Source: an uncultured bacterium (GTDB lineage: Bacteria; Armatimonadota; UBA5829). Taken from it: 38,563 nucleotides of DNA. The first letter of the stretch is position 1. Each line of letters starts with the position of its first letter. Below, one piece after another: positions 7,437 to 15,508 of this stretch. The notes under the pieces are model-generated. The model worked only from the letters and a program-made list of their open reading frames with translations. It was not told where the DNA came from and did not search any database. The DNA lies in NCBI GenBank assembly GCA_938074205.1, contig CALJES010000010.1, positions 1 through 38,563 of the forward strand, given 5' to 3'. A program made the translations under genes and the position numbers.

Positions 7437-8342
7437 ATGAAGCTGGTCAGTTACTGCCGCAGCGACGAAACAGAGTGTGTCGGAGTTTGGCGCGAGGAAC
7501 TCAATGGCCCATACGATCTCTCGAGAGCGATGACGCTGTATGCAATCGCTACGAACTCGTACTCCTATATTGCAGACACCATGCTCGAACTGCTTGACAG
7601 TGGAGCATGTGATCCTAAGTTCTTGAAAGAAATAGACACGTTTGTTGAGAAGAGAGCTCTTCTGGACCTTTTGTCGGATGCGAATGATTTCAAGTTACTT
7701 GCTCCCATTCCAAGACCTCGGGCGATATACGCACTGGGCCGCAATTATCCGGCGCACGCCCGAGAAAGCGGAGTCGAGGTTCCTGATGAACCGATAGTGT
7801 TCGCCAAAGCATCCACAAGCGTTATCGGTCCGGATGATGATGTGGTCTATAAGAAGTGGTTAACTAGAGTTGACCCTGAAGCAGAATTGGCAGTCGTAAT
7901 AGGCAAGCAAGGGTCGAACATACCCGAGGAAGAAGCACCAGGTTACATCGCGGGATACACTTGCCTCAACGATGTCACTGCCAGAGATCTTCAAAAGAAG
8001 GACTTATCCAATGCCCACCCTTGGCTTCGAAGTAAAGGTATAGACACTTTTTGCCCAATGGGACCGTGGTTAGTGCTACCAGATGAGATTAGCCTGCCTT
8101 TGGAGCTCGATATCGAATTGCGGGTAAATGGAGAAGTGCGACAGAAAGACAACACACGCAGTATGACTTTCAGTGTTCCTTATCTCATCAGTTGGATTTC
8201 CAGATTTCACACACTCTATCCTGGCGACGTGATATCGACGGGCACACCGGAAGGAATGAAACCCGTGTTCCCTGGCGATGTGATGGAAGTTGTGGTGGAG
8301 AAGGTCGGCGTGCTGCGCAACAAGGTGGTTGCCGAGCAGTGA
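7437..8342 (+). CDS. fumarylacetoacetate hydrolase (FAH) family protein
   Basis: The 301-residue protein has the FAH-family C-terminal fold, which hydrolyses or decarboxylates beta-diketo acids and related catabolites using a divalent metal. Visible features are AIYALGRNYPAHARESG (~97-113), the metal-ligand region VDPEAELAVVIGK (~144-156), the conserved YTCLNDVTARDLQ and the C-terminal PGDVISTGTPEGMKPVFPGD. The N-terminal ~95 residues are a less conserved cap. GAGGAGG lies about seven bases before the ATG, and the start directly follows the cyclase-like stop. Its own TGA overlaps the GTG start of alr. The substrate is unknown; family members often act in aromatic or sugar-acid breakdown. Confidence 0.9.
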   Translation: MKLVSYCRSDETECVGVWREELNGPYDLSRAMTLYAIATNSYSYIADTMLELLDSGACDPKFLKEIDTFVEKRALLDLLSDANDFKLLAPIPRPRAIYALGRNYPAHARESGVEVPDEPIVFAKASTSVIGPDDDVVYKKWLTRVDPEAELAVVIGKQGSNIPEEEAPGYIAGYTCLNDVTARDLQKKDLSNAHPWLRSKGIDTFCPMGPWLVLPDEISLPLELDIELRVNGEVRQKDNTRSMTFSVPYLISWISRFHTLYPGDVISTGTPEGMKPVFPGDVMEVVVEKVGVLRNKVVAEQ

Positions 8343-9463
8343 CAAGGTCCACTGTTGCCGAGATAGATCTCTCAGCGATAAGGGAAAACATTCAGGCTAT
8401 CCGCAGGCGTGTCGGGCCGCAAGTGAAGATCATTCCCGCCGTGAAAGCCAACGCCTATGGACACGGGTCCGTACAGGTCTCGCGAGCGTGTTTGCAAGCA
8501 GGCGCCGATATGCTGGGGGTTGCTTGCCTCGACGAGGCATCAGAGCTACGCAACGCGGGCATCGAAGCACCCCTACTGATCCTAGGATGCTGCGAGCGTG
8601 ATGCGACCGAAGAAATAGTTCGACTCGAAGCTACAGCTACCTGCTGCGACTTGAAGTTTGCACAAGCCATGTCCGAAGCCGCAATAAAACAGGGAAAGCG
8701 GGCATTGGTGCATGTCAAAATCGACACTGGTATGGGACGTATCGGAATCCAGCCAGAGGAAGCTGTCGATTTTGTTCGCAAGATCTTGGCTCTACCTGGT
8801 ATAAGCGTAGAAGGCGTATTTACCCACTTCCCGAGCGCCGACGAGGCAGATTCCTCGTTCACTAAAGCTCAGATAGCACTGTTCAGGGACACTGTTGATG
8901 CCATAAGGCGAGAATGTCCAGGTGTATCGAGAAACTTGCTTGTCCACGCTTCCAACAGTGCCGCGATCTTAGCTTATCCAGAAGCAGATTTTGATGCAGT
9001 GAGACCAGGGATAATAATATACGGACTGTACCCGTCAGACAGTTCGCCTCGAACGGTGCAAGTGCGCGAATGCTTGACGTTGAAGACGCGAATTGTCTTT
9101 CTCAAAAGGGTTCGCCCAGGAACCCCAATCAGTTATGGACGCACATACGTTGCCCCAGAAGCTCGGCTTATAGCCACTATTCCGATCGGATATGCTGACG
9201 GCTACTCGCGCAGACTGTCTAACTGCGGCGAAGCGGCTGTGAAAGGGGTTAGAGTTCCTGTTGTTGGCAGGGTTTGCATGGATCAAACGATGATAGACGT
9301 GACCAACGTGTCCGGAGTAGATGTTGGTGACGAAGTAATACTCTACGGAGGAGGATACGACTATCTGAGTGTAAGTGCTATTGCATCGAGGATCGGAACT
9401 ATATCATACGAGCTGCTTTGCAACATAGGAAGCCGAGTTGCTCGTATCTATCTAGACGAGTAA
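8339..9463 (+). CDS. alr: alanine racemase
   Basis: The 374-residue PLP enzyme interconverts L- and D-alanine for peptidoglycan synthesis. The PLP-binding lysine lies in PAVKANAYGHG (Lys36) and the second catalytic residue, Tyr, in ISYGRTYVA (~266). IGYADGYSRRLSN and GRVCMDQTMIDVT complete the C-terminal domain signature. The GTG at 8339 is chosen because it overlaps the preceding stop as GTGA and the protein then begins TRSTVAEIDLSAI, the usual N-terminal strand. The frame continues upstream through FAH codons, but a longer start is implausible. It is the last gene of the coupled run starting with the methyltransferase. Confidence 0.95.
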   Translation: MTRSTVAEIDLSAIRENIQAIRRRVGPQVKIIPAVKANAYGHGSVQVSRACLQAGADMLGVACLDEASELRNAGIEAPLLILGCCERDATEEIVRLEATATCCDLKFAQAMSEAAIKQGKRALVHVKIDTGMGRIGIQPEEAVDFVRKILALPGISVEGVFTHFPSADEADSSFTKAQIALFRDTVDAIRRECPGVSRNLLVHASNSAAILAYPEADFDAVRPGIIIYGLYPSDSSPRTVQVRECLTLKTRIVFLKRVRPGTPISYGRTYVAPEARLIATIPIGYADGYSRRLSNCGEAAVKGVRVPVVGRVCMDQTMIDVTNVSGVDVGDEVILYGGGYDYLSVSAIASRIGTISYELLCNIGSRVARIYLDE

Positions 9464-9566
9464 GAGGAAATACCAAGTAGATGGGCTAACTGGTATTATA
9501 CAAATGGCCAATCAGGAAAATTGAGCGCGTCTATGCGTATCTAACTTTTAAGGAGGTAAGCCAACT

Positions 9567-10862
9567 ATGTCAATAGTTGACGAGAAGCTAGCAATTGATG
9601 GTGGCAATCCGGTTAAGACAACACCACTTCCGCCGATGTATCCCGGCGGATTGGAAATCGGTGAAGAAGAAAAAAAGGAAGTGCTGGAGGTACTCGAACA
9701 CAAGTACCTGTTCCGGTACTATGGACCTGCTGATTTTCCTTCAAAGGTGAGGCAGCTCGAAGAGAGATTTGCCGAAATGGTCGGTATGAAGTACGCGCTT
9801 GCAGTAAACTCGTGTACCTCGGCGCTTATATGTTCCCTGATTGCAGTCGGCGTAGGTCCCGGCGATGAGGTGATAATTCCCGGCTACACTTTCTTCGCAA
9901 CGTGCGCCGCGGTTGTTGCGGCCAAAGCCATACCGGTGATTGCAGAGGTAGACGATTCGCTGACGCTCGATCCCGAAGATTTCGAACGCAAGATAACCCC
10001 TCGCACTAAAGCTGTCATACCCGTACATATGCGAGGCGTCCCGTGCGATATGGACCGAATCATGGAAATCGCGCGCAAGCATGGGCTGAAGGTGATTGAA
10101 GATGTTGCTCAGTCGTGCGGCGGTAGCTACAAAGGCAAACGGCTTGGCTCATTCGGCGACTGCAATGCTTTCAGCTTACAATATCACAAGATTATCACGT
10201 CGGGCGAAGGCGGCATAGTTGTAACCAACGACCTACTGCTTTACGACCGCGCTCAAGCATATCATGACACTGCTGCGTGTTGGAGACCTGACCGGTTCGC
10301 TCTGCCTCGCTACGAGGGTGAAGTGTTTCCGGGCGTCAACTTCAGAATGAGTGAGCTTCATGGCGCGGTCGCGTTAGCTCAGCTTCGCAAGCTGGATGGT
10401 CTGCTTGCGCGGATGCGTGCTCACAAGAAGCGCATCAAGGATCAGATTTCCGACATCCCTGGCATCACCTTCCGTCGGCTCAATGACGAAGAAGGCGACA
10501 CTGGAATCTGCCTCATGTTCTTCCTAAAGGATGCCGAGACAACTGAGAAGTTCGCAAAGGCATTGACGGCGGAAGGCGTGCCCGCAGGATGCATCTATTC
10601 CAAGGGGGTTCCAGACTGGCACATTTACGCACACTGGAAGATGATAATGGACAAGGTGACAGCAACTCCTGAGGGCTGCCCGTACACTTGCCCATACTAT
10701 ACCCAAAAAGGCGGCAGGGCTGAGTACAGTCCGGATATGTGTCCTAATACGCTGGATTATCTGAGCCGCACCATACACCTGGACATCCCTCCGCAGATGA
10801 CCGAGGAAGACTGCGACCTAACGGCAATCGCTATCCGCAAGGTAGCTAAAGCTCTGCTTTAG
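9567..10862 (+). CDS. DegT/DnrJ/EryC1/StrS family PLP aminotransferase
   Basis: The 431-residue protein is a sugar-type aminotransferase that moves an amino group onto a keto-sugar or keto-cyclitol. The N-terminal part contains ALAVNSCTSALICSLIAVGV, GDEVIIPGYTFFATCAAV and KVIEDVAQSCGGSYKGK. The PLP lysine is Lys208 in FSLQYHKIITSGEGG. The C-terminal half contains GVNFRMSELHGAVALAQL and a Cys-rich insert, CPYTCPYYTQKGG, before IHLDIPPQM. A textbook AAGGAGG precedes the ATG. The same family includes enzymes for aminosugars of surface polysaccharides and for aminocyclitols; the exact substrate is not evident. The spacing to gpsA is 60 bases. Confidence 0.92.
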   Translation: MSIVDEKLAIDGGNPVKTTPLPPMYPGGLEIGEEEKKEVLEVLEHKYLFRYYGPADFPSKVRQLEERFAEMVGMKYALAVNSCTSALICSLIAVGVGPGDEVIIPGYTFFATCAAVVAAKAIPVIAEVDDSLTLDPEDFERKITPRTKAVIPVHMRGVPCDMDRIMEIARKHGLKVIEDVAQSCGGSYKGKRLGSFGDCNAFSLQYHKIITSGEGGIVVTNDLLLYDRAQAYHDTAACWRPDRFALPRYEGEVFPGVNFRMSELHGAVALAQLRKLDGLLARMRAHKKRIKDQISDIPGITFRRLNDEEGDTGICLMFFLKDAETTEKFAKALTAEGVPAGCIYSKGVPDWHIYAHWKMIMDKVTATPEGCPYTCPYYTQKGGRAEYSPDMCPNTLDYLSRTIHLDIPPQMTEEDCDLTAIAIRKVAKALL

Positions 10863-10922
10863 ACATAATTATGCGCCCGATTCTGAGACGGGCATTTCGC
10901 TTAGGAAAGTTAGGAGCAACAA

Positions 10923-11918
10923 GTGAAAACTGCCGTGTTGGGCTCCGGCAGCTGGGGCACGGCACTTGCTGTTTTGCTGGCTAGAAAAGGACACAAAGTC
11001 TGCCTCTGGGGACTGCCGGAAGAAACTGAAGCCCTTGCGCGATATCGAGAGAACCTACGTTACTTGCCTGGCACAAAGCTGCCAGACACAGTAGATCCTA
11101 CACCGTGTCTTGACGAGGCGTTGGAGGGGTGCGAAGCCGTAGTGCTGGCAGTACCGAGCACAGGTGTTCGCGAGGTTTCGCGGAAGCTGAGGGGACGCTT
11201 GGACCCAGATAAACTGCTCGTAAACGCAGGCAAGGGACTGGAAAGCCAAAGCGGACTGCGCGGATCCCAAGTAATAGCAGATGAGCTAGGCGAGGAGATA
11301 GGCACCAGCTGCGTTGTGCTATCAGGTCCTAATCTCGCAGTCGAGCTTGCAAACGGTATTCCCACAGCTACAGTGGTAGCTTCGTCCAATCCCGAAAAGG
11401 CTTTGGCAGCGCAGGAACTTTTTTCGGCGCCGAACCTACGAGTATACCGAAACTCGGACGTAGTAGGGGTAGAACTTGGAGGCGCACTAAAGAACGTGCT
11501 TGCAATCGGTGCAGGCATTTCCGACGGTCTTGGCTACGGAGATAACACCAAAGCAACACTGGTTACCCGTGGCGTAGTTGAGATGATTCGCCTGGGATCA
11601 GTCTTGGGAGCTGACCCCAGAACGTTCACTGGACTGTCAGGATTCGGCGATCTGATGGCAACTTGTGCGAGCCGTCTATCGAGAAACTTGCGCTTGGGAA
11701 TTATGCTCGGAGAAGGCAAAACGCTCACCGAAAGTCTGCAGGCGCTAGGACAGGTAGCCGAAGGCATGTATACGTGCAGAGCCGCGTATCTTCTGAGTCG
11801 GAAGCACGATGTATACATGCCTATAACGCACGAAGTGTACGCGGTGCTTTTCGAAGGGAAACCGCCGCGACAAGCAGTGGCTGATCTTATGTCGCGAGAT
11901 CACAAGGAAGAATTTTGA
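10923..11918 (+). CDS. gpsA: NAD(P)H-dependent glycerol-3-phosphate dehydrogenase
   Basis: The 331-residue enzyme reduces dihydroxyacetone phosphate to sn-glycerol 3-phosphate for phospholipid synthesis. The nucleotide-binding motif is GSGSWGTALAVLLARKGH (7-24). Family segments include VNAGKGLE, SGPNLAVELANG, the catalytic-lysine region GALKNVLAIGAGISDGLGYG and TGLSGFGDLMATC. The start is GTG, with AGGAG seven bases upstream. The length matches the family. It is probably co-transcribed with the upstream aminotransferase or served by its own promoter in the 60-base gap; I see no strong one. Confidence 0.97.
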   Translation: MKTAVLGSGSWGTALAVLLARKGHKVCLWGLPEETEALARYRENLRYLPGTKLPDTVDPTPCLDEALEGCEAVVLAVPSTGVREVSRKLRGRLDPDKLLVNAGKGLESQSGLRGSQVIADELGEEIGTSCVVLSGPNLAVELANGIPTATVVASSNPEKALAAQELFSAPNLRVYRNSDVVGVELGGALKNVLAIGAGISDGLGYGDNTKATLVTRGVVEMIRLGSVLGADPRTFTGLSGFGDLMATCASRLSRNLRLGIMLGEGKTLTESLQALGQVAEGMYTCRAAYLLSRKHDVYMPITHEVYAVLFEGKPPRQAVADLMSRDHKEEF

Positions 11919-11939
11919 AACCGAGTCGGAAAGTTCACA

Positions 11940-11968
11940 TTGACAACGAACGCTTTGTGGGGCATTCT
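11940..11968 (+). promoter_or_regulatory. putative promoter of the secreted repeat-protein gene
   Basis: A perfect TTGACA (11940-11945) is followed after 17 bases by CATTCT (11963-11968), a weak -10. The seven bases before the -10 are TGTGGGG, close to the GTTGGGG seen in the same place in the promoters at 17449-17477 and 36713-36741. Confidence 0.45.
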
Positions 11969-12024
11969 ACAAGTGGGAAATCAAACTACTGCCCAATCAG
12001 AAGACGCTGCGCGGAGGGAGTGCC

Positions 12025-12876
12025 ATGGGAAGATGGCTGGTAGTGACGATGGGTCTTGTCGGCCTGATAACTGCAGTATTGCCGAATGCACGCGCTGAAA
12101 TCACCTACCGTTTCAACGGGTTGAGCACAAGTGACGTAAGGACAGCACTCGGAGCACCTGACTCCTGCAAGAAGTACACCACATTCTCTGAAGAAGTCTG
12201 GTATTACGGCTCGATTACCATACGGTTCAAAAACGGTAGGGTCAGTGAGTGTGATATTCCCAACGTGCGATCATCCTTGACGACCACCTCGCGCCTGTCC
12301 AGTACTTCTTACGGAATTACAAGTTCGCCTTCGCTGGGAGTCAGCGCGCTCAACACCAGCGCCCGGTCGACAACATCGACGTACACAAAGAGCTCACCAA
12401 GTTGGAGTATCAATCCAATCACGCCAAGTATCGGTGGTATCGCAGGAAGCTTACAAAAAAGTACGACTACCATGCAGGTTCGAACTGATCAACGCACTTA
12501 TCTGGGTAAGCTTTCGAATAACCCTTATGACCCAGAAAGCATATCGAATCCTTATGGAAAGTACGGTAGCCCATACGCAAACAACCTGATGAACAGTTAC
12601 AGCAAATACGGAAGCCCTTACAGCACGACTAGTTGGAAGAATCCGTACGCAACAAACCCACCTAAGATCTACGCGGCAGACGGAACCTATCTAGGAAAGC
12701 TTTCGAGCAATATATACGATCCGGAAAGCATTTCGAATCCTTACGGACGTTACGGCAATCCGTATGGTAACAACCTGATGAACCCCTATAGCAGGTACGG
12801 CAGCCCGTACAGTTCACTTAGCTGGCGGAATCCCTACGCTACTAACGCCCCTAGAATCTATTCTGAAAGCAAGTAA
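12025..12876 (+). CDS. secreted protein with SmpA/BamE-like N-terminus and two 63-residue Tyr/Pro/Asn repeats
   Basis: The 283-residue protein has a signal peptide (residues 1-24, cleavage after NARA). A short domain follows, STSDVRTALGAPDSCKKY...EEVWYYG...IRFKNGRVSECD, which resembles the SmpA/OmlA/BamE small lipoprotein fold. Residues 85-150 are a Ser/Thr-rich linker. Residues 158-283 are two near-identical 63-residue repeats, each beginning TYLGKLS and containing YDPESISNPYG, LMN, KYGSPY or RYGSPY and NPYATN. Similar YLGKLS...NPYGRYGSPY proteins occur in proteobacteria and others without a known function. GGAGGG lies upstream of the ATG. The protein is probably at the cell surface or in the periplasm. 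It stands alone, with a convergent neighbour. Confidence 0.85.
   Translation: MGRWLVVTMGLVGLITAVLPNARAEITYRFNGLSTSDVRTALGAPDSCKKYTTFSEEVWYYGSITIRFKNGRVSECDIPNVRSSLTTTSRLSSTSYGITSSPSLGVSALNTSARSTTSTYTKSSPSWSINPITPSIGGIAGSLQKSTTTMQVRTDQRTYLGKLSNNPYDPESISNPYGKYGSPYANNLMNSYSKYGSPYSTTSWKNPYATNPPKIYAADGTYLGKLSSNIYDPESISNPYGRYGNPYGNNLMNPYSRYGSPYSSLSWRNPYATNAPRIYSESK
12496..12873 (+). repeat. two tandem 189-bp coding repeats
   Basis: The unit spans 12496-12684 and 12685-12873, exactly 63 codons each and in frame. The protein copies differ at about a dozen scattered positions, many conservative (Lys/Arg, Asn/Ser). The nucleotide copies differ more at third positions, so the duplication is old and under protein-level selection. 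Confidence 0.85.
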
Positions 12877-12959
12877 CGCGGGGGAAGCCGGCTACCGCTG
12901 TTCGGCGGGGTTAACCACAAAAGGTGTTTGATTCCTACTGATCGCGCGCTGACCTCAGT

Positions 12960-13745
12960 CTAACGCATCTCTTGGCCGCCGGTAACGTTTATAGCCTGAC
13001 CTGTCATATAGCTCGCTTCGTCTGAAGCGAGGAACAGGACTACATTTGCAACATCGTCGTAGGTGCAGCTTCGCCCAAGAGGTACCTGGTCAAGGTACTT
13101 CCGTCGCACTTGTTCTATTGTCAACCCCTGAGTCCTCGCATATTGCTCAAACAGGCTCTGCTGCCAAAGAGTGCCCTCCAAAATGTTCCCGGGACACACT
13201 GCATTTACCCTTACACCAAATGGTGCCATTTCAAGTGCAAGGCTTTGAGTGAGACCTATCCCGCCGAACTTGCTCGCTGCATAGGCAGAGTTTCCGAATG
13301 AGCCTTTCTTACCAGACTTTGAGTTTATCTGAATGATAACGCCGCTTCTCTGTTGCTGCATCATCTGCGCTGCGTACTTTGCGCAGATCATATAACCGAC
13401 AAGATTCACGTCTACGACCTTTCGCCATTCGCTCACTGGAAACTCCGTCAAAAGATGAGCAATGAGTATTCCTGCATTCGCAATCAATACATCCAAGCGA
13501 CCAAATTCTTGTTTTATCATCTCGTAGACGCTGCCGACTTCGGCTTCGTCTGTCACGTCCATCCTGACACCGATGGTACGTGTGCCACACTCCTTGGCTA
13601 TGCGCTCTGAAGTGGTCTCGACGCCCTGCTTGTTTATGTCGCCCAGCACTACAACAGCGCCTTCTTTTGCGAATCTGTATGAGATCGCCTCTCCAAGTCC
13701 TTGGGCTGCACCAGTTACCAGAACAACCTTGTCCTTGAACCGCAT
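12960..13745 (-). CDS. short-chain dehydrogenase, sorbitol-6-phosphate dehydrogenase (SrlD)-like
   Basis: This 261-residue classical SDR has the NAD(P) motif TGAAQGLG (11-18), the NAG motif IANAGIL and the catalytic Ser/Tyr/Lys set in INSKSGKKGSFGNSAYAASK. It matches E. coli sorbitol-6-phosphate 2-dehydrogenase well around INSKSGK.GS..NS.Y and KFGG.GLTQSLAL, and at the C-terminal YxTGQxINVTGGQ. A sugar-alcohol phosphate is the best guess for substrate. It starts two bases after the stop of the large dehydrogenase, with GGAG inside the end of that gene, so it is the third and last gene of the operon. Confidence 0.88.
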   Translation of the reverse strand: MRFKDKVVLVTGAAQGLGEAISYRFAKEGAVVVLGDINKQGVETTSERIAKECGTRTIGVRMDVTDEAEVGSVYEMIKQEFGRLDVLIANAGILIAHLLTEFPVSEWRKVVDVNLVGYMICAKYAAQMMQQQRSGVIIQINSKSGKKGSFGNSAYAASKFGGIGLTQSLALEMAPFGVRVNAVCPGNILEGTLWQQSLFEQYARTQGLTIEQVRRKYLDQVPLGRSCTYDDVANVVLFLASDEASYMTGQAINVTGGQEMR

Positions 13746-13747
13746 CT

Positions 13748-15493
13748 CTACAACTCCAACCTGCTTCTCAGAAGCTCCTCCTCAGCTTCTTTTGTCCAAA
13801 ACTTTCCATCTCTGAGCTTGGTAAATACGTTAGGTGCCACTTTGTCCAGATCAAAAAGGGCTGTCAAAGGAAGCTTTATGTGAGGGAATATAACTATCTT
13901 TCCCGGGAAACGTGCCTCCTTCACTGCCCTAACACCTTCAGCGACAGCATCGATACCGCCTATCGCAGCAAGCGAATTAACCACCGGCAACTCACCTGCT
14001 TCTGTAAGCGTCAAAGTATCAATCATATCCTGGGGTCTAGAACCGCTGGACCCAACGAACCTGTTGCCTTTCAAGTACGTTGAACTTATATCGATTGTTG
14101 CGATGGTGCCCTTGGGCACGCCGGCGAATATATTCAGTAAGCCGCCCTCTGCAAGATATCCGACCGCACCCTCTATCGTAGCAACCACTGGCGCCATTAT
14201 CACGATGTCGTCGAAGCCCCTTGCAGAGGTAAGTTCTTCGATGATCTTGTTCAGTTCCTCTTGCGTGACTTGCGTGGGGTTCACGTATCTGATATCGATA
14301 CCACGATCCCGAGCCGCTGTATCAACAGCGGCACGCAGGTAGTCTAGCCTAGAATTGTCTACATCCGTACATAGAATTTTAGCTGGTGCGCCCTTCATGC
14401 GCACCGAACGCTGAACGTGCATCTGACCCATAGGTCCGGCGGCCCCAATGAACCAGGCCGCGCCGCCGGGCGTGAGCTCGCTTGTACGACTTTTGGAATA
14501 CGCATCTATAACCCTGTGCGATCGAGAGCCGATAATGTCGATATAGTCGTAGTGGACCCTTCCCACGTCGATTTTAACTGATCGAGTAATGGGCTTTTCA
14601 GCTAATATTGCCATCACGCCGTTCTTAGCAAGAGCTGCAGCAAGATTTTCGACTAGCTCAGGTTGAGGAGTGCCCAGCACGACTATGTCATCAAAACCGC
14701 TGCCGTCAGTATGTGCATTCACCGCGGATCTTAAGGAGTCCGAATCGACTGATGGCAGCTCGGTTATCTGGACGCTAGGTCCCAAAGCAGATTTTACCAG
14801 CGATACAACCGTCTCATCCGCGCCTGAAAACAAGATCTTGTGCGGCAAACCGGCACTCCACAATTCGGAATCAAATCTGTAATCCGCGCTTTCGATTTGG
14901 ACAATGAGGACTACCCCACCCGACTTCCAAGTCTTTCTAGGTTGAATGCGGTACGCGGCTACTACACAAGTCCACGGCTCCACCAGCGCCGCCTCAGCAT
15001 AACCTGTGTCCGGCTTCACCGGTATCAAATATGAGCCTTCATCGCCCGACAGGACCGGCTCGCCGACTATGCCGTACTGCTGCATCCCGCCTTCGAGGGC
15101 ATAGCCGTAAGCAAGGTTTACACCCTTGTAGTAGACATCTGCCTGCACGATGAACCGGTCTCCCGGTTTGTAGGAAGACTTGTAGTCATCTCCGGCTTCG
15201 ACAACTGTCAGGGAGACCTCATGCCCCGGGATCACTGGTTCCTTGGCGAGATCGCGGCCGGTAATGCGCGGGTGTGACGAACCTTGGGTGATCAGCTTTA
15301 CGTCCGAAAAGCAGATCCCTATAGCATCGACGCGAACCAGAACCTCGTTTCGATTGGGACGCCTAAGCGGAATGATGTCGGGTTTGCCTGTTTTGCCGAA
15401 GTTCTCTACCCCGGCTTCGTGCATTCTCCAAGCCAGATTAGTACGGGGTAATGGGTAATCAAGATTCTTGTATCGGGTTAAGACATCAATCAT
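13748..15493 (-). CDS. zinc-type alcohol dehydrogenase family protein with duplicated Rossmann segment
   Basis: The 581-residue protein begins with a GroES-like medium-chain dehydrogenase domain (~38-180). Candidate catalytic zinc ligands are Cys61 (GICFSDVKL), His91-Glu92 (IPGHEVSLTV) and Glu172 (LVEPWTC); the four-Cys structural zinc lobe is absent. Instead of one Rossmann domain there are two related segments. The first (~190-335) lacks a Gly-rich loop but ends GFDDIVVLGTPQPEL...IDIIGSRS. The second (~343-535) has FIGAAGPMGQMHVQRS and then GFDDIVIMAPVV...FVGSSGSR. Ordinary relatives such as L-sorbose-1-phosphate reductase are about 350-420 residues. It lies between a class II aldolase (15 bases upstream) and the SrlD-like SDR, so a polyol or sugar phosphate is the likely substrate. 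Confidence 0.85.
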   Translation of the reverse strand: MIDVLTRYKNLDYPLPRTNLAWRMHEAGVENFGKTGKPDIIPLRRPNRNEVLVRVDAIGICFSDVKLITQGSSHPRITGRDLAKEPVIPGHEVSLTVVEAGDDYKSSYKPGDRFIVQADVYYKGVNLAYGYALEGGMQQYGIVGEPVLSGDEGSYLIPVKPDTGYAEAALVEPWTCVVAAYRIQPRKTWKSGGVVLIVQIESADYRFDSELWSAGLPHKILFSGADETVVSLVKSALGPSVQITELPSVDSDSLRSAVNAHTDGSGFDDIVVLGTPQPELVENLAAALAKNGVMAILAEKPITRSVKIDVGRVHYDYIDIIGSRSHRVIDAYSKSRTSELTPGGAAWFIGAAGPMGQMHVQRSVRMKGAPAKILCTDVDNSRLDYLRAAVDTAARDRGIDIRYVNPTQVTQEELNKIIEELTSARGFDDIVIMAPVVATIEGAVGYLAEGGLLNIFAGVPKGTIATIDISSTYLKGNRFVGSSGSRPQDMIDTLTLTEAGELPVVNSLAAIGGIDAVAEGVRAVKEARFPGKIVIFPHIKLPLTALFDLDKVAPNVFTKLRDGKFWTKEAEEELLRSRLEL

Positions 15494-15508
15494 TTTTATG
15501 CTCTCTTC

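Noticed and set aside
10866-10900. Hairpin GCCCG/CGGGC after the aminotransferase gene
   Set aside because: The stem is only five base pairs with a bulge and no T-run, and the region leads straight into gpsA.
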